Shown here: positions 14,438 to 29,400 of the stretch, one piece after another
How the letters are laid out: each line of letters starts with the position of its first letter
How positions within the stretch are numbered: the first letter of the stretch is position 1
Assembly: GCA_958009085.1 (NCBI GenBank)
Contig: OY253685.1
Location: 1-64,000 of the forward strand
From: Protoeuglena noctilucae
Taxonomy: Eukaryota; Chlorophyta; Pedinophyceae; Marsupiomonadales; Marsupiomonadaceae
DNA length: 64,000 nt
Direction: 5' to 3'
Translations under genes and position numbers: made by a program
The notes under the pieces: generated by a model
What the model was told of the DNA's origin: nothing
The model's database searches: none
Seen by the model: the letters and a program-made list of their open reading frames with translations, nothing else

Positions 14438-17400
14438 ATGATGGGGCCAGGGCTGGGTTCGGCCGGGCCTGGCGCCTTGCGGGCTCCGAGAAAGGCGGCC
14501 ACTTCATTCTTTGCCTTAGCTACACTGCTGACACTTCTCCGCGGGGCGTTCGCCGGTGAGGGCCGAGCGCGGGCTATGCAGGCGCATTGCCATTGACCTG
14601 CGCGCCGTCCCGCGAGCGCGCCCAGGCCCGCGGTGCCCCTCCCCCGCAGACTCGACGTTCACATCGTTGACGGTGTCCACGTGTCTGGCCCTGAAGACAG
14701 TCACGCTGTCTCCCGCGTTCGCCGGGGGGACGTCGGGCGGCACGAGCACCTTCACGGCGACGGTGGACCACGAGTGTTCGCTGTGGCAGCCGACCACGGA
14801 CGTGAACGGCAACTACACGATCACGTCTCCCTATTCGCTGTCGGCGTGGCTCACGTGGGCTTGCGTAGACCCGACCTGCGCGGTGGAGGTGGATCTGTAC
14901 GGGCCCAACCCCAACGGAGGGGCCGACATGGTCGTGGCCTCCTACCCGAGTTCATCGACCACGGTCACGGGCAACCAGACCAACTACCCCCCGTCAGGCC
15001 TGGCGCTGCAGACGGCGACGCAAGTGACGAGCACGCCCCCCACGTCCCCGCCCACCAGCAACCTCGTGGCTGTGGACGACGTCGTGACGCGGATCGACAT
15101 CCACAGCACCGTTTCTGGCGTCAAGACGACCTACACGCTCAACATCACCCGCCACGGAAGGTGCGAGCCGCGCAGGCGGGGCGCGCCGCTCGCAGCCAGG
15201 CCGCTGCGTGTGACGATGGTCGCTGACCAAACGGCTCTTTGTGCTCGGCAGGAGCTGGGACGACCTCTTGAGCAGCCTGGCGGTGCTGGACAGCTCGGGC
15301 GCGGCCTTCCCCACGACGCCGTACGCGTCGAGCGGCGTGCTGTACCAGGGGAGCTGCACGGCAGCTAACGGCACGTACGACAGCTCGGGGGTGACGTCGA
15401 CGACCGGGTTCAGTGCCACCGTGCTCAATTACGTCGTCGAGGTCCCCGACACCACCACAAGCGTCACGTGAGCGGGCGGCAGGAGCGCACGTGGCTCGCC
15501 GTCGCCACTGCGCCGCTCCCCTGAACGCCCCCCCGGTCGCCGCCCGCAGAGTCAAGGCTATCGGCGACACCATCGGCACGCTGAACGCCACGACGCTCTT
15601 CCAGCGCATCCTGATGTACTCGGACGCGACGGGCGCAGCCACGGGCTACTGCGGCAGCACGTGCCTGCACGGGTCGGACATCTACACGACGCCCGGGTGC
15701 AGCACCAGCTGCACCAACAACGTCACCTACTCCGGTCTCACGGCCACCTCGAGCACCCTGGCCGTGGCCCAGGGCGCGCTGGTCACGGTGAAGGTCCGCG
15801 TGGAGTCGCAGGCGTACCAGCCCCTGCAGACGTGCCCCAACACGACGTGCCCCATGTACAACAACAACGCGGCCTCGTACCGGACCTACACCATCCAGGT
15901 AAGGCAGCCGCCCGCCCGCTGCCGCCCGCGGCTGTCACCCGCCCCTCCCCTCACGCGACGTGCCTGCCCCGCACCCCCCGCAGATCCTGCGTCGGACCAA
16001 GAGCGCCAACGCGCAGCTGTCCGCGCTGGCCCTGACCCCCACCAGCACCGGGGACACGGCGCTGGCGCTGTCGCCGACGTTTGCGGGCGGCATGTACACC
16101 TACACGGCCCCGGCCTACTACCGGTCGTCGGCGCTCAAGTTCACGGCCACGGTGCCGGCGACGACGTTCCCCTACTCGGCCACGGACAACGTGAGCCGCG
16201 CGGCCATCACGGTGCAGGCCTACACGGACGGCACGTTCGCGACCACGTCGGGGTCGACGCTGACGCTGGTCAGCGGCACGCAGTCGACGTCGACGCTGCC
16301 CCTGGCGACGCCGACCGTGAGCGCCTCGGCGTCCACCTACCTGCGCGTGTCGGTGACGTCCGAGGACGGCAGCACCACCCACGCCTACCAGGTCACGGTG
16401 ACGCGTGCGGCGCCCAGCAGCGACTCGACGCTGTCGCAGATCCACCCGAGCGTCGGGTGGCTGGTGGCCGCGGCGCCCAGCGGCAGCTACCTGGCCGTGG
16501 TGCCCGCGTACCCCAAGGACGGCTACGGGGGGTCAGCCACCAACCCCGACAGCACGGCCACCGCGTACGCCTTCGCGGCGACGACCACCGCGTACCGACT
16601 GCGGTCGGACCACGGCATCCCCTACTACACGACGGTGATCAACACGGCGAACGGGGGCACGGCGGCCGACGCCATCACCATGACGGTGTCGCCGATGGGG
16701 GCGGCCACGGCGGGGGGCCAGGTGCTGTCGACGGCCACGGTCGGCGCCTACGACACGTGTGACCAGTACGGCGCCTGCACCAATACGGTGCTGGCGCCCT
16801 CGGCCGCGGCGGCGGCGTCCGGGACGGCGAGCGCGACCATCAGCATCCCCGCGTGCGCGTCGACCAACTGGCCGGTGCCGTGCACGACGCTGATCAAGAT
16901 CACCGTCTACGCCGAGAGCTACTCCCTCGACAACACCAAGACCACCACGTACTCCCTCTACGTGGACCGCGCCCCCCAGGTGCCCACGGACGACCAGTTC
17001 CAGGACCTGTACCAGATGCGCATCAACAACTTCGCGACGGAGATCAGCGGAGCCAGCGACCTGACGGGGGCGGCCGCGCAGTCCCCGACCGCGGCCTGCA
17101 GCAGCGGGGGCAACCTGACCACGGTGACGATCAAGGGCACGGGGGCCAACCTCTTCACGGCGGGGAGCAGCCTGCAGCTGTACCTGGAGGTGGACGCGGC
17201 CAAGTGGGCGGCGACGTGGGTGACGGCGAAGCAGACGGGCGTCAACAACCACAACAACGGGGGCTGGACGGCCGTGGCGACCGACTACTCGCAGATGCCC
17301 CGGCTGCTGTTCAACGTGTCCGTGTCGGGCGCCAGCACCCCGACGATCGCGCAGCAGTCGCTGCCGAGCACGGGGACGGGGCTGTACGGCAACTGCCCCG

Positions 17401-20400
17401 GCATGGCCGTGTGCAAGCAGGGGTGGTGCGTGGCCGACGCGACCGTGTCGGTGGCGGACCCGAAGGGGTCGGGGCTGCAGGAGTGCAGCAAGACCATCTC
17501 GCTGACGCAGCTGCTGACGGCGTCGGGGTCCTACAATGCCTCCGCCACCTCCACGGCCTCGCTGTCCGGGGGGGGCACGTCGGTCAAGGCCGTGCACGTG
17601 ACGGTCAACGCGGCGGGGACGACGGCCGTGGACGCGTGCAACGCGCAGGTGACCTTCACGGTCGCGTACGGGCAGATGAGCCTGCCGTCCTCGGCCGTGG
17701 GGCTCACGGAGGTGGGGTCGCGCGTGGCCACGGCGGGGGCGCTGACGCTCACGGGGAAGGACCAGTACGGCAACACGGTCACGGGCACGGACCGGGCCTA
17801 CGCCACGGGGCAGGTGGCGGCGGCCGTGTGTACGCCGCGGCAGGGGCTGACGGACAGCACGGGCACCCTGGCACGCGCTTTGGTGGGGGACACGTCGGCC
17901 TTCCCGACCGTGTCGGACGCCAGCACCACCAGCCCCTCCCCGGGCAAGGTGGCGGCGACCACCCCGCCGCGCATGGCGGTGGACCGCGACGGCAATGTGG
18001 TGGTGGCGTGGGTGGACGACTCGTCCCTGACGCTGCCGGCCGTGGTGAGCGGTCAGACCACCACCGCCAGCGTGACGGGCGCCGTGCAGGTCAAGCGGTA
18101 CTCGGCGGCCCTGAGCGCGTGGCAGTCCATGGGCGCCTTCGCGTGCCGCTCCAGTGACACGGGCGACTACACCCCCGTGGCCGTCAACGGATTCGACCTC
18201 TACTCCACGCGCGCCCCCGCGGGGTCCTCGGCCGGGTACCCGGACGTGGTGCTGGCGTACACGTGCAACTCGCTGGTGTTCGCGTACGAGCTCGACGCCT
18301 CGGGCAACACCGCCACGTGGGCGCCCATGAGCCCCCAGTCGGGCAACTGGTCGTCCTCCGGCCTCTACGGTGCGCTGTCCCCCACCTGCAGCCCCAGCTG
18401 CGGCGGCACGGCGCAGGTGCAGGTGTCGTTCGGCACCGATGTGGTGGTGTGCCACCAGGAGCGGTCGGGCACCACGGTGAGCAGCACCGACATCAGCCTC
18501 ATGCCGTCGTGCTACCAGTACAACAGCCTCAACAAGCAGTGGGCGGCGCTGGGCCCGCGCGGCGTCAACACGACCGTCTTCACCACCGCCGGCCTCACCT
18601 GGTCGTCCGGCACCAACGGCACGGTCACGGCCGTGGCGGTCATCACGGGGGCCAACGCGGTGCTGCTCACCTACAGCACCGTCTCGCAGACGTGGGGCAC
18701 GGCCTACACGTTCTCGTCCACCAGCTGGACGTCGGTGCAGCTCTACCGCACCCGCGAGGCCACCCCACGGCTGCTTCTCATGGGGTTCGCATACAACTCG
18801 GCCAACCCCACGCCCCCGTCGACCCCGGCCGTTTTCAGCGTCACCACGGGCACGCCCTCGGCCGTGACGCTCCCGCACTTCTCCTCCACCTCCCCCTGTG
18901 CCGCCACGGGGTGCACGTACGCGGGGGTGTCGAACCCGGTGCTGAGGGACGACGCGTCGGGGCGGCTGATGCTCTTCGCGCAGGATCAGGGCAACAGCGG
19001 GCAGGTGGTGATGCTGCGGGACCTGGTCGACAACGAGTGGGAGGAGATCCACAACATCTTCAACCCCGGCTCCGACCTGGCCGTGGGCGAGGCGGCCCCG
19101 ACCGGCACGGCCATCTACGTCATGGCGCGGGGGTCCTTCTCGGCCAACACCTCCCTCGACCAGCACCTCCTCGTCAAGCGGCTGGGGTTCGCCGACCGCA
19201 CCGAGTCCAGCTGCAGCTGCCCCCGGGGCTACACGTGCGCGGCCCCCAGCGCCAGCTTCACCGCCAACGGCGACGGCACCTACTCCGCCACCGCCGCCCT
19301 CACCTCGGACGGCTGGAACCTCGTGTTCGTGCGCGCCAGCACCACCGCGAGCGACCTGGACCTCTCCGCGCACCCCACGGTTCTGACGGCGTGGGCGGCC
19401 CCGTCCGGCGGGGGGAAGGCGGCCACGTACCCCTACCACGTGCGCGTGACGCCCGGCGCCTTCGGGCAGGGCTCCACGATCCTCATCCCCAGCACGGCCT
19501 TCACGATCCCGTCCCCCTGGCCCCAGTTCTACCTCCTCCCCCAGGACGCGTACGGCAACCTGCACCCGACCGGCTACAGCGTGGGCAGTGTGGCGCTGGC
19601 CTCGGTGCTCTACGACACGACGAACAGCAAGGGGCCGGAGGGGCCGGACCACACGGCGTGGAGCGCCACGGCGACCTACGAGGGGTCGGCGCTGGGCGCG
19701 TACTCGGCCATCACGGTGGCGGCCAACACGGCCGACCTGACGCAGGTGGTGGTGAAGAGCTACCGCGCGGCCATCTACAACGTCGGCATCACCGTCTCCG
19801 GCACCGCCCTCACCAGCCCACGTGAGTGCCTGCACATGGATTGTATGTCGCCGCCACTCATGGTCGTCACGCCCAGCCCCTCCGCCCCTCCCTTGCGTGC
19901 TGATCGATCCGTCTTCCCTCTCCCCGCAGAGAGCTTCCTCCTCCGCGCGGGTGAGATCTCCGACTGGTCCACCGCCACCTACTGGCCGTCAACCGCCAGC
20001 CCCGCGGGGTCGATTGTGGCAGGGGACCCCACGACCATCCTGGTGGACGCGGAGGACATCTGGCAGAACCCGATCAAGTACAACGATAACTCGGCCAAGC
20101 TGGCCCTGCACGCGTACATCCTCGACAGCGCGACCAGCCCCACGTGCCAGCCATCGGGGGGCGCCGTGACGTGCGCGGCCGTGTCGGCCACCGCCCTGGC
20201 CGCGTCGGTGGCGATGGACCCGAACGCCCGCACCAACGGGCGACTGGTGGTGTCGTTCACGGCCCCCACCGACGCCTCTAAGGCGTACGGCTTCCAGGTG
20301 GTGCTCACGGGGCTGACCAGCACCGACCTGGACGTCAACGGCGTGGCCAACACGGCCAAGATCGGGCGGGTGCTGCCGTGCGCCGGGTGCACGGCGAGCG

Positions 20401-23400
20401 GCGTGGGGAGCATGCTCAACGCCTCCAACCTCACCCAGCGCATGGTGCAGATCCAGGTCAACCCCAACGTGCCCGTGCCCGTGTCGACGCTGCTGGACTA
20501 CGCCACGTCGCAGGTGGCAGGCAAGGTGCAGTTCAAGCTGTCTCCCAGGGACGCGTACGGCAACTTCAGCCCCACCACGCGGTGGAAGCTCGTCGTGACC
20601 CCCACGGCCATCTCCGCCGACGCCGGCCCCGCCCCCGCGGGGGTGCCCGACACCAAGACGGCCATCGTGTCCCTGTCGCCCTTCACGGACGCCTCGGGGC
20701 AGGCCGTGGCGGGCACGCAGCTCTTCGACTTCACGCAGGCGGGGAACCAGAAGCTGGTGCGCATCGGCACCTACCAGCTCACCATCTTCCTCCAGAGCCT
20801 GACCGACCCCAGCTCGTATACGCAAACGTCCGTCACGGCCAACGGCGTCGTCATCCCCGTCCCCGCGGCCTCCTCGGGCGGCTCCGGCTCCACCCCCGCG
20901 CCCACCTCCACCCCGCCTCCCACCATGTCGCTGACCGTGGTGCCCGACCAGCCCAGCGGCAACTCGACCGTGTCGAGCCTGCCCGCGCTCATCCGCGTGG
21001 GGCAGCAGATCGTGCTGTACATCGGGGCGGTCGACCAGTACGGCAACCGCATCCGCACGGGCGGGCAGCTGGCCACGGTGGCCGTCAAGCTGGTGAACCT
21101 CAACGACCCGTCGGTGGTGGTGACCGCGTCGGTGGCCGACAGCGGGGACGGCAACTACATCGTGCAGTTCCAGCTGAGCCAGGCGGGCAAGTACCGCCTG
21201 ACGAGCTTCTTCAACGGCGTGCAGCAGCCGGCGCAGCAGGACGTGGAGGCCATCGCGGCGGGGCAGCCGTCGGGGCAGGTGGCGAGCGTGGTGTCGCTGC
21301 CGGCCGTCGGGGGCATCTACGTGGCGCAGGTCGACGAGCCCTTTACGGTGGCGCTGGTGGCGGACAAGACGCAGCCGCTGGCGCCCCAGGCAGCTTTGAC
21401 GGTCACGGCCACGCTCAAGTTCCAGGCCAATGGGGGCACGCAGGAGCAGGCGGTGGCGTTCGGGCAGATGAACGCGCAGGGGCGGTGGATGGCCACCGTC
21501 ACACCCCAGGCGTCGGGGGTCTACTCCATGGAGGTGTCCGTGGGGGGGTCGCCCGTCTTCGGGTCGCCCTTCGCCATCCAGGCCCAGAGCCGGCGCGCCC
21601 GGTGGCTGGCCGCGGCCAAGGCGGCGTCGGCGTCGACGACGTGGGTGCCGCCGACGATGGAGGTCGAGACGCTCGCGAGCAGCTCGCTGACCGCGGGGGA
21701 CACCCTCACGCTGTTCGTGAACCTGCGCGACAAGTTCGGCAACTCGCTCACGGTGCAGCCCCGCCAGGAGGCGCGCGTGTACCTGGTCCGGCAGTCCGAC
21801 AACACCATTCTGGACCTCGACCTGGCCACCTCGGACGCCACGGGCGGCTGGGGCTCCCCCTCCACGACCCACGCGGTCTTGCGCGCCCAGGCCACGCTCA
21901 CGGTCCCCGGCACCTACTCCCTCTACGCCTACTTCCACGAGCTCCGCGTCTGCAACCCCGGCAAGGCCGTCTCGTCTCTCGACGCCTCCAAGCTCCCCTG
22001 CCTGCCGGACATCACGGTGGCGGCGGGGGCGCTGGACCTGACCCAGACGACGCTGTTCGGGTCGGGGGTGGCGGACGGCACGGTCGGGGCCACCATGGAC
22101 GTCCGCATGCACCCCCGCGACGCCTACGGGAACATCCTGCCCGCCACGGCCGGGTCGGCGCTGTCGGCCAAGCTCACCGTCTACGGCCCCTTCGCCACGC
22201 TGGCGGCCGCGCAGGGCATCAACAAGGTCTCGGCATCCACGCTCACCGCGTCGCCCGTGGCCATGACGTACTCCTCCGCCGACCGCACCCTGGTCGCCCA
22301 GTACTCCGCCACGGGCGCGTCGGCGGTCGGCTACTACGTGGTGGACGTGGGGACGTACAACGCGAGCGGCACGCGGCTGGCGCAGGTGGGGTCGGACGTC
22401 GTCGTGCACCTGTCCCCGGGGCTGCCGTACTACAACGCCGGGACGCTCGCGGCGCCCTCGTGGGCCGCGGCCACGTCGACGTGCGCGGTCCAGGCGGCGA
22501 GCGTGTCGGCGGGGGAGCAGAACCAGCTGACGGTGCGGCTGCGGGACGCGCAGGGGGTGCCGACGACCTGTCGTGGGACGTGGACGTGGTGCAGGTCACC
22601 CCCTCGCGCGAGACGCTGTCGGTGCGGGCGGCCAACCTCACGGTTGCGCGGGTGTCCACGGACCTCAGCGCCTACACGGTGGCCTTCCAGGGTATGCAGG
22701 CGGGCACGCACACGCTGCAGCTGTGGGTGGGTGGCGTGCAGGCCACCGCCAACGGGTGCCCCGCGTCGGTCACCGTCACGGCCGCCCCCCCCGACCCCGC
22801 GTGGACCTTCGCGTACGGGGAGGCGCTCTCACGGGTCAAGGCGGGGGACACGGCGACCGTGTACGTGCGCCCGGTGGACCGCTTCGGCAACCAGGTCACC
22901 AGCAAGGCCCAGGTCGACGCGGTCGGCCTCACCTTCACCCTCGAGCGCCAAACGTACAGGGGCCTCCCCGCCGACCTCCCCGACTCGGCCCCCGCGTACG
23001 TGTGGCTGGCGGACCCCGCCGTCTACCAGGTGCAGTTCACGGCCAAGGTCGTGGGCCGACTGCAGCTGCGGGCCGAGCTGGGCGGCACTTCGCTGGGCAA
23101 CATGCCCGTCACGCCCGTCATGGTCCCCGGGGACCCGTACCTCCCCAACACGGTGGTGTTCGGGGGCGGCGTGCAGGCCGGGTCGGTGTCCGCGCAGGCG
23201 TCCTTCACCGTGGAGCTCCTGGATGCTTATCGGAACCCAGGCGTGGCCGCCGGGCAGCCCGTGTGGGTGGAGGTGGTGGCAGCGGACTCGGCCACGCGGT
23301 CGGCCATGCTCACCTCCAACAGCTCCCTCGTGGTGGCGCCCATCGTCACCGAGACCTTCCGCGGGTACTACAGCGTGCAGTACAGCGTGCCCGTGCAGGG

Positions 23401-26400
23401 CAACTACACGGTCACGGTGCTGTACGGCACGTCGGTGGTGCAGTCGTACTCGGTGCAGGTGGGGGACGGGTGCATCGGGCCCACCACCTCCGCGGGCGCC
23501 TGCGCCGTCAAGGACATCAACACGTACGTGCCCAGCGCGGCCAACTCAAAAGTGGACCCTGTGATGCGCGACACGGTGGCGGGGGTGCGGCAGGAGGAGG
23601 TGATCATGGCGGTGGACGAGGTGGGCGCGGGGTCGTCGCTGCAGGCGGGCGGCAGCGCCAGCTCGTTCGTGGCCGTCATGTGGCTAGACGACGGCGTGTC
23701 CACGGCCAACAGCCCCACCTACTCGGCCAAGGCCACCACGCCCCTCACCGTCACGCCCTCGAGCCCCCTGTACCTCCTCAACTACAACAACGGCACCTTC
23801 TCCCTCAACTACGCCCCCACCAAGGCCGGCAAGTACTTCATCGACCTCTTCGGCGCCGACGGCTCCACGCCCGTCTCCCTCCCCACCTCCGTCACGCCCA
23901 ACAGCAACCTCTCCTCCTACCCCCGCACCGTCGACGTCTTCCCCGCCGCCACCGACGCCACCAAGTCGACCCTCAGCGCCGCCACCCCGCTCCCCTCGGG
24001 GCTGGCGGCGGGGAAGGCCTTCGACATCCGCGTGACCCCCCGCGATGCGTACGGCAACGTGCAGACGGGGTTCGGGGACCACGTCATGGTCTTGCTCGAG
24101 GGGCAGTCGGGGCAGGCGACGGGGATCACGTTCGAGTACGACCTGTCCCGCACCCACGCCGACTACGCCGCCAAGGACTACGACTACAAGGCCACGGTGC
24201 CGGGGCTGCAGCAGGCGGGGCAGTGGCGCGTGCGGGTGTTCATGGTGGCGGCGGACGGGAGCCAGAAGCTGCTGGCGGACGGGCAGAACAAGGCGGCCGA
24301 CCAGACGGTGTTGGTGACGGCGGGGGCGGTCAGCCCGGGGGCGTCCTTTGTGCACGGCCCGGGGCTGCAGGGCGGCGTGGCGGGGCGGCAGCTGGAGGTG
24401 TTCGTGGAGGTGCGGGACCAGTACCTGAACCCCATTGACATCACGGGCATGGCCGCCACGCCCGCGCCCACCCCCGCGCCCACCGCCAGCGCCACCCCGG
24501 CGCCGACCGCCGCCTCCACGCCCGCCGCGACCGCTGCAACCCCTTCCGGCCCCTACCTCCCCGACTGCACGCTCACGCTGGTCCCCCGCGCCGCGGACGG
24601 CACGAGCCAGGCCCTGTCGGCGTGCGGGGGGTCGAGCGTCACGTGCATGGTGGTGTCGCAGCGGTGCCTCACGGGCGTGGCCGGGAGCTCCAACGTCGCC
24701 CGCATCCCCTTCACCCCGACGGCGGCGGGCACCTTCGACGTGCACGTGACGCTGACGTCCGGGGCCGTGGAGGCGCGCGGCAGCCCCGCGTCGGGCATGG
24801 TGGTGACAGCAGCAGTGCCGGACGTGGGGAAGAGCTCCGTGGACGCCACGACGCTGACGGGGTTCACGGTGGGCACCCGCGCCACCATCGTGGTGGACGT
24901 GCGCGACGCGTTCGGCAACGTGGTGTCGGCCAGCAGCAGCGTCAACCTGGTGGCGCAGGTGGTGTCCGCTGCCGGAGGGGCCACGTCGTTACCCGCCGCC
25001 GTGCAGGGGTCGCGGTTCGCCTTGACCTGGACCCCCAAGGCCGTGGGGTCCGCCACCCTCAACGTGACGATCGGTGGCGTGGCCATCACGGGGTCGGGTG
25101 CCAAGCTGACGGTGGCGCCGGGAGCCACGTCGGCATCGCAGAGCTACGTGCAGCGGCTGGACGGCGCGGACCTGAAGCTGGCGGCGGCAGGCGCGACGGT
25201 GTCTGCCGCCGTGTACGTGGTGGACGTGAACGGCAACCCCCAAGACCCCTCCCAGTCCGACACGGTGACGGTGTCGCTGACGTCCCCGACGGGCGGTCAG
25301 GGATCGGTCATCACGCCGACGGTGTCGGCCCCGCGCAAGGACGCGAGCGGCGCCGTGCTGAGCCCGACCAGCTACCTGATCCAGTTCAGCATCAACACGG
25401 TGGTGCGCCAGCCGGACGCCACCGTGTCGCCGTACACGCTGACGGTGCAGGTGAACGGGGCCAACGTGAAGGGCTCCCCCTTCAGCGTGTACCCGTACTC
25501 GTCGGTGGCATCGGGTGCGCAGTCGTACCTGGTGGACGGCACGACGGGCGCGAGGGTGACGGGCACCACGACGCTGACGGCGGGGCAGGCGTCGCACGTG
25601 ACGGTGCAGCTGGTGGACGCCAACGGCAACCAGACGGTTTACGACCCCACGCGGACGCAGCCGACGGTGACGGCCACGCTCTACGGCACGCTGGCCGACA
25701 CGCCCGGCAAGGGCGTGGTGTACTCGACCGAGGCGACCGTGGCGGTGCCGGCGGGGCAGGGCGGGGATCTGGCGGGGACCACGGCGACGGTCCCAGCGTC
25801 CAACAAAGTGACGGCCACGGACGACCGCAACGGGCGGTGGACGCTGACGCTGACGCCGCTGCAGACGGCGTCGCTGGTGCTGGTGGTGTCGGTGGGGGGG
25901 TCGGCCATCAACGGGGGCGCCTCCTACGCCGTGACGGTGGCCCCGGGGGTGGCAGACGTGACGCGGTTCACCCTGGCGCAGGCGTCGGGGTCCACCGCGC
26001 CCCTCGTGACGTCCGCGCTGGGGGCGGTGGCCGCGCCCGTGGCGGGGCAGCCCGCGTGGGCGGTGGTGCAGCCCCGCGACGGCCAGGGCAACCTCATCAC
26101 CGACGCCTCGGCCTTCACGGTGCTGGCCACCGTGTCGGTCACCACAGGGACACCCCTCGCAGGGTACACCACGCTCACCGCCGCGGCAGGCGACGTGTCG
26201 CTGTCGACCCAGACCGCCGCGGGCACCGGCGACGGCACCAACGTCCCCAGCGTGCTGTCGTGGCAGGCGGGGCAGGCGGTGCTCAAGTTCAAGCCCCCCG
26301 CCGCGTGCCGTGCGGGCACCACAGGGTGCCTGTCGCTGACGCTGCAGGTCAGCTTCAACGGGCAGGTCACGTCCGCGCCGCCCATCGCGCTCACCGTGGC

Positions 26401-29400
26401 GCCGGGGGCTGTGGCGGGGCTGGCGGTGTCGGGTCCGGGGTCGTACGGTGCCATCTTATCGGATGCATCAGCCGGGCTGACGGCCACGGTGGTGCCGGTG
26501 GACGCGTCCGGCAGCCCCGTGGACAACCTGTCGAGTTACCCCGCCGTGACCGTCACGTCGGCCAAGATCATGCTGGCGGACGGCACCGTCACGACGGCGG
26601 CGGCGGACGTGTCTGCGACGGTGACGGCCGCGGACGCCTCGTGCAAGTGCTACACGCTCACGTGGAAGGCGGCCAAGGCGGGCACGCTGTCGCTGACCCT
26701 CGAGTACGAAGCCACCTCTGGGATCAAGCCCACCGCCACGCTCACTGTGGCAATCGCATCGGCCCTGGGTGGCACGACCACGGGGCCCATCGACGCTGAC
26801 CTGGCGGAGATCGAGGGTGACCTGGGTGCCGAGGCCGGGCAGTCCGGGACCTTCCGCGTGGCTCTCTTTGCGCTGGCGGCCGGCACGTCGACCATCGCCG
26901 ACCCGGCCAGCACCAGCGGGGCGAAGCTGGCGTGCAGCGCGCTGGTGGGGCGCGCGCAGAAGCTGGCGGGTGGCTGCCGCGGCCCGCGCATCAACAGCAA
27001 GCAGACGAGCGTGACGGTGACGGCCACGCTGGACCAGACCACGGCGCTGACGGTGACGCAGGGGAACGACGGGATGCATTCCGTTGCTTACAAGCTGAAG
27101 TCCGCGGGGCAGCACTACACGAGCCTGCGCGTGACGGTGGGCACGGCAGCCCCCGCCAGCGTGCAGGGCTACAGCCAGGCGGCCATCCCCCGCGTGTACT
27201 CGGGCCCGCATGCCTCGTGGACCACGCTGCTCTACGACCCCGTGACCATGGCGGTGCTGCCGGCGACGCAGTCCACGGCGCCGGGGTACGTGGGCGTGCC
27301 CTTCACGGTCGACTACGTTTCCACCGACGCGTACGGCAACGCGGTGGACGGGCAGCTGCACGCACCGCTGGTCGCGCAGGTCAAGCTGACGCTGCCGGAC
27401 GGGTCCACGCAGGGCGTCGTGGCCGCCACGCCCTACACGTCCGCCGTGGCCCCGGGCGTGGCGGGGGTCACGGGCGCGCTGGCCCTGGGCAACCTGCCCC
27501 CCGCGCAGGTCACCGTGTCGCGGCTGCAGTACCGCCCCACGGCCCTCCACGTTTACTCCGTCTCCGGCTACCTCTCCACCAACACGTCCCAGTCGGTCGG
27601 TCGCTCCGTCAGCGTGGACGTCGGCCCGGGTCTCCCCTCCGTGGCCAAGTCGTCCGTCGCGGGCACGTCCGTCGAGTCCGCGCTGGCCGGCACCACCGTG
27701 CAGTTCACGGTCGCGCTGGCCGACGACGCCGGCACCCCCCTCTACAATTTGTCCGCTCCCCGCCAGCTCGTGTCGCAGCTGCAGGCGGCCCCGTCTGCCG
27801 TCAAGACCTCCCTCAGCTACGAGGCGCAGAAGCTGGTGGCCACGCCGGCGACGAACGTGCTCACGCAGGCGGTGGTGTCGGCCCAGCTCATCTACCCCGA
27901 CGGCACCAAAGTGACTGTACCGGTGTCGTACAACGCGTCCCTGAGTGCTTTCCAGGGCGCCCTCACGTCTCAGAAGGCAGGCACGGCGTGGCTGGACCTG
28001 CAGGTGTTCGGGCAGGACTTCCTCCCCGTGGGGGCGTCCGGCTCCGTGGTGGTGCAGCCCCTGTCGCTGAGCGGGGCGACGTCGTTTGAGGCGGGGCCAG
28101 CCACGGGGACCATGGGCACCCTGGCGGCCAACAAGGCCGCGGGGATGTACGTGCAGGCGCGGGACCGGTACGGCAACGACATCCAGGCGGGTGGTCTGTC
28201 CTTCCAGGCCTCCGCCACCCAGGTCATCGGCAATCGCGTGGCCGGGGCCGCCAACCCCTCGCTGCTCACCATGCAGCCGGCTTCGGTCACGCTGGCGTCG
28301 ACGGACCTGGCGGACGGGCAGTACCTGCTCTCCGTGACCATCCCGATCACGGGCAGCTTCAACCTCACCGTGCAGCGGGGGTCGGAGCAGCTGTCGCCCT
28401 CCGCCACGCCCTACATTGTCGACACGGGGTCGGGGGCCATGGCGGGCGCGCAGTCGACCGTCGGGTGCCCCGCGACGCTAGGGTCCGGGGAGCAGTGCGC
28501 CGTGCCTGCCACTGCCCCGTTGCCCAACGGCGCCGTGGTCCCCGGCCTGACGCTGCTGGCGGGCGTGCCGGCGCTGGTGGTGGTGAGCGCGCGCGACGCG
28601 GCGCAGGTCCCCACGCTGGGCACCGCCGAGGACATCGAGGTGTATTTCTCCGCGGGGTCAGGAGAGACGGAGCTGGCGAGTGCCAAGTCTCTCATGGACA
28701 CGACCACCACGCCCGCCAGCCACGTGGGTCAGTTCCAGGCCACCTTCACGCCGCTTAAGGCTGGGCCGCTGGTGCTGACGGTGCGGCAGCGGGGCACCAC
28801 CTGGCGCGTGACGGGCACGGTGGTGCCGGGCGCTATGAGCAACACGCAGTCGCAGGTGGCGGTGGCCACGTCCCCATCCGAGCCGGTCTACAGCACGGGC
28901 CGGCAGCCGCAGCGGGTCACAGTGGCGGCCTACGACGCCAACGGCAACCGCGTCACCAGCGCCGCGCGGGTCCCCGACACAGTGTATGTGGAGCTGCGCC
29001 CGGACGACGGCTCTTCGTCCGGCCGCGTGTTCAGCGCCGCCTCTGCTCTGGGTAATGGGTACTTTGCGATGGCCTACGAGACGCAGGTACCCGTGGTGTG
29101 CCACGTGTTCGGTCGGATCGGGGAGCAGGGCACCGGGTTCGGCAACGTGCCGCTGCAGGTGGTGGCGGGCCCGGCCGTGCTGTCCAACACGGTGGTGCAG
29201 GGGTCGGACTTCGCCGTCAATCAGCTGTCGTCCACGACCGCGGGGCAGGCGTCGACCATGTACGTGAGCCTGCGGGACATGTTCAACAACGTGCGCATGC
29301 AGGGGAGCGATGTGTACGGCCACAACGATGCCTCCGTGCCGCCCTCGCCCTTCCTCCCCTCGGCCTCCATGGTCCTCCGCATCACGGGCGTCCGATCCGG

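Noticed and set aside
22540-22575. A short intron or programmed frameshift explaining the frame switch in the giant gene
   Set aside because: The only GT...AG pair nearby would give a 38-base intron, and no slippery heptamer with a downstream structure is evident; a homopolymer indel is simpler.
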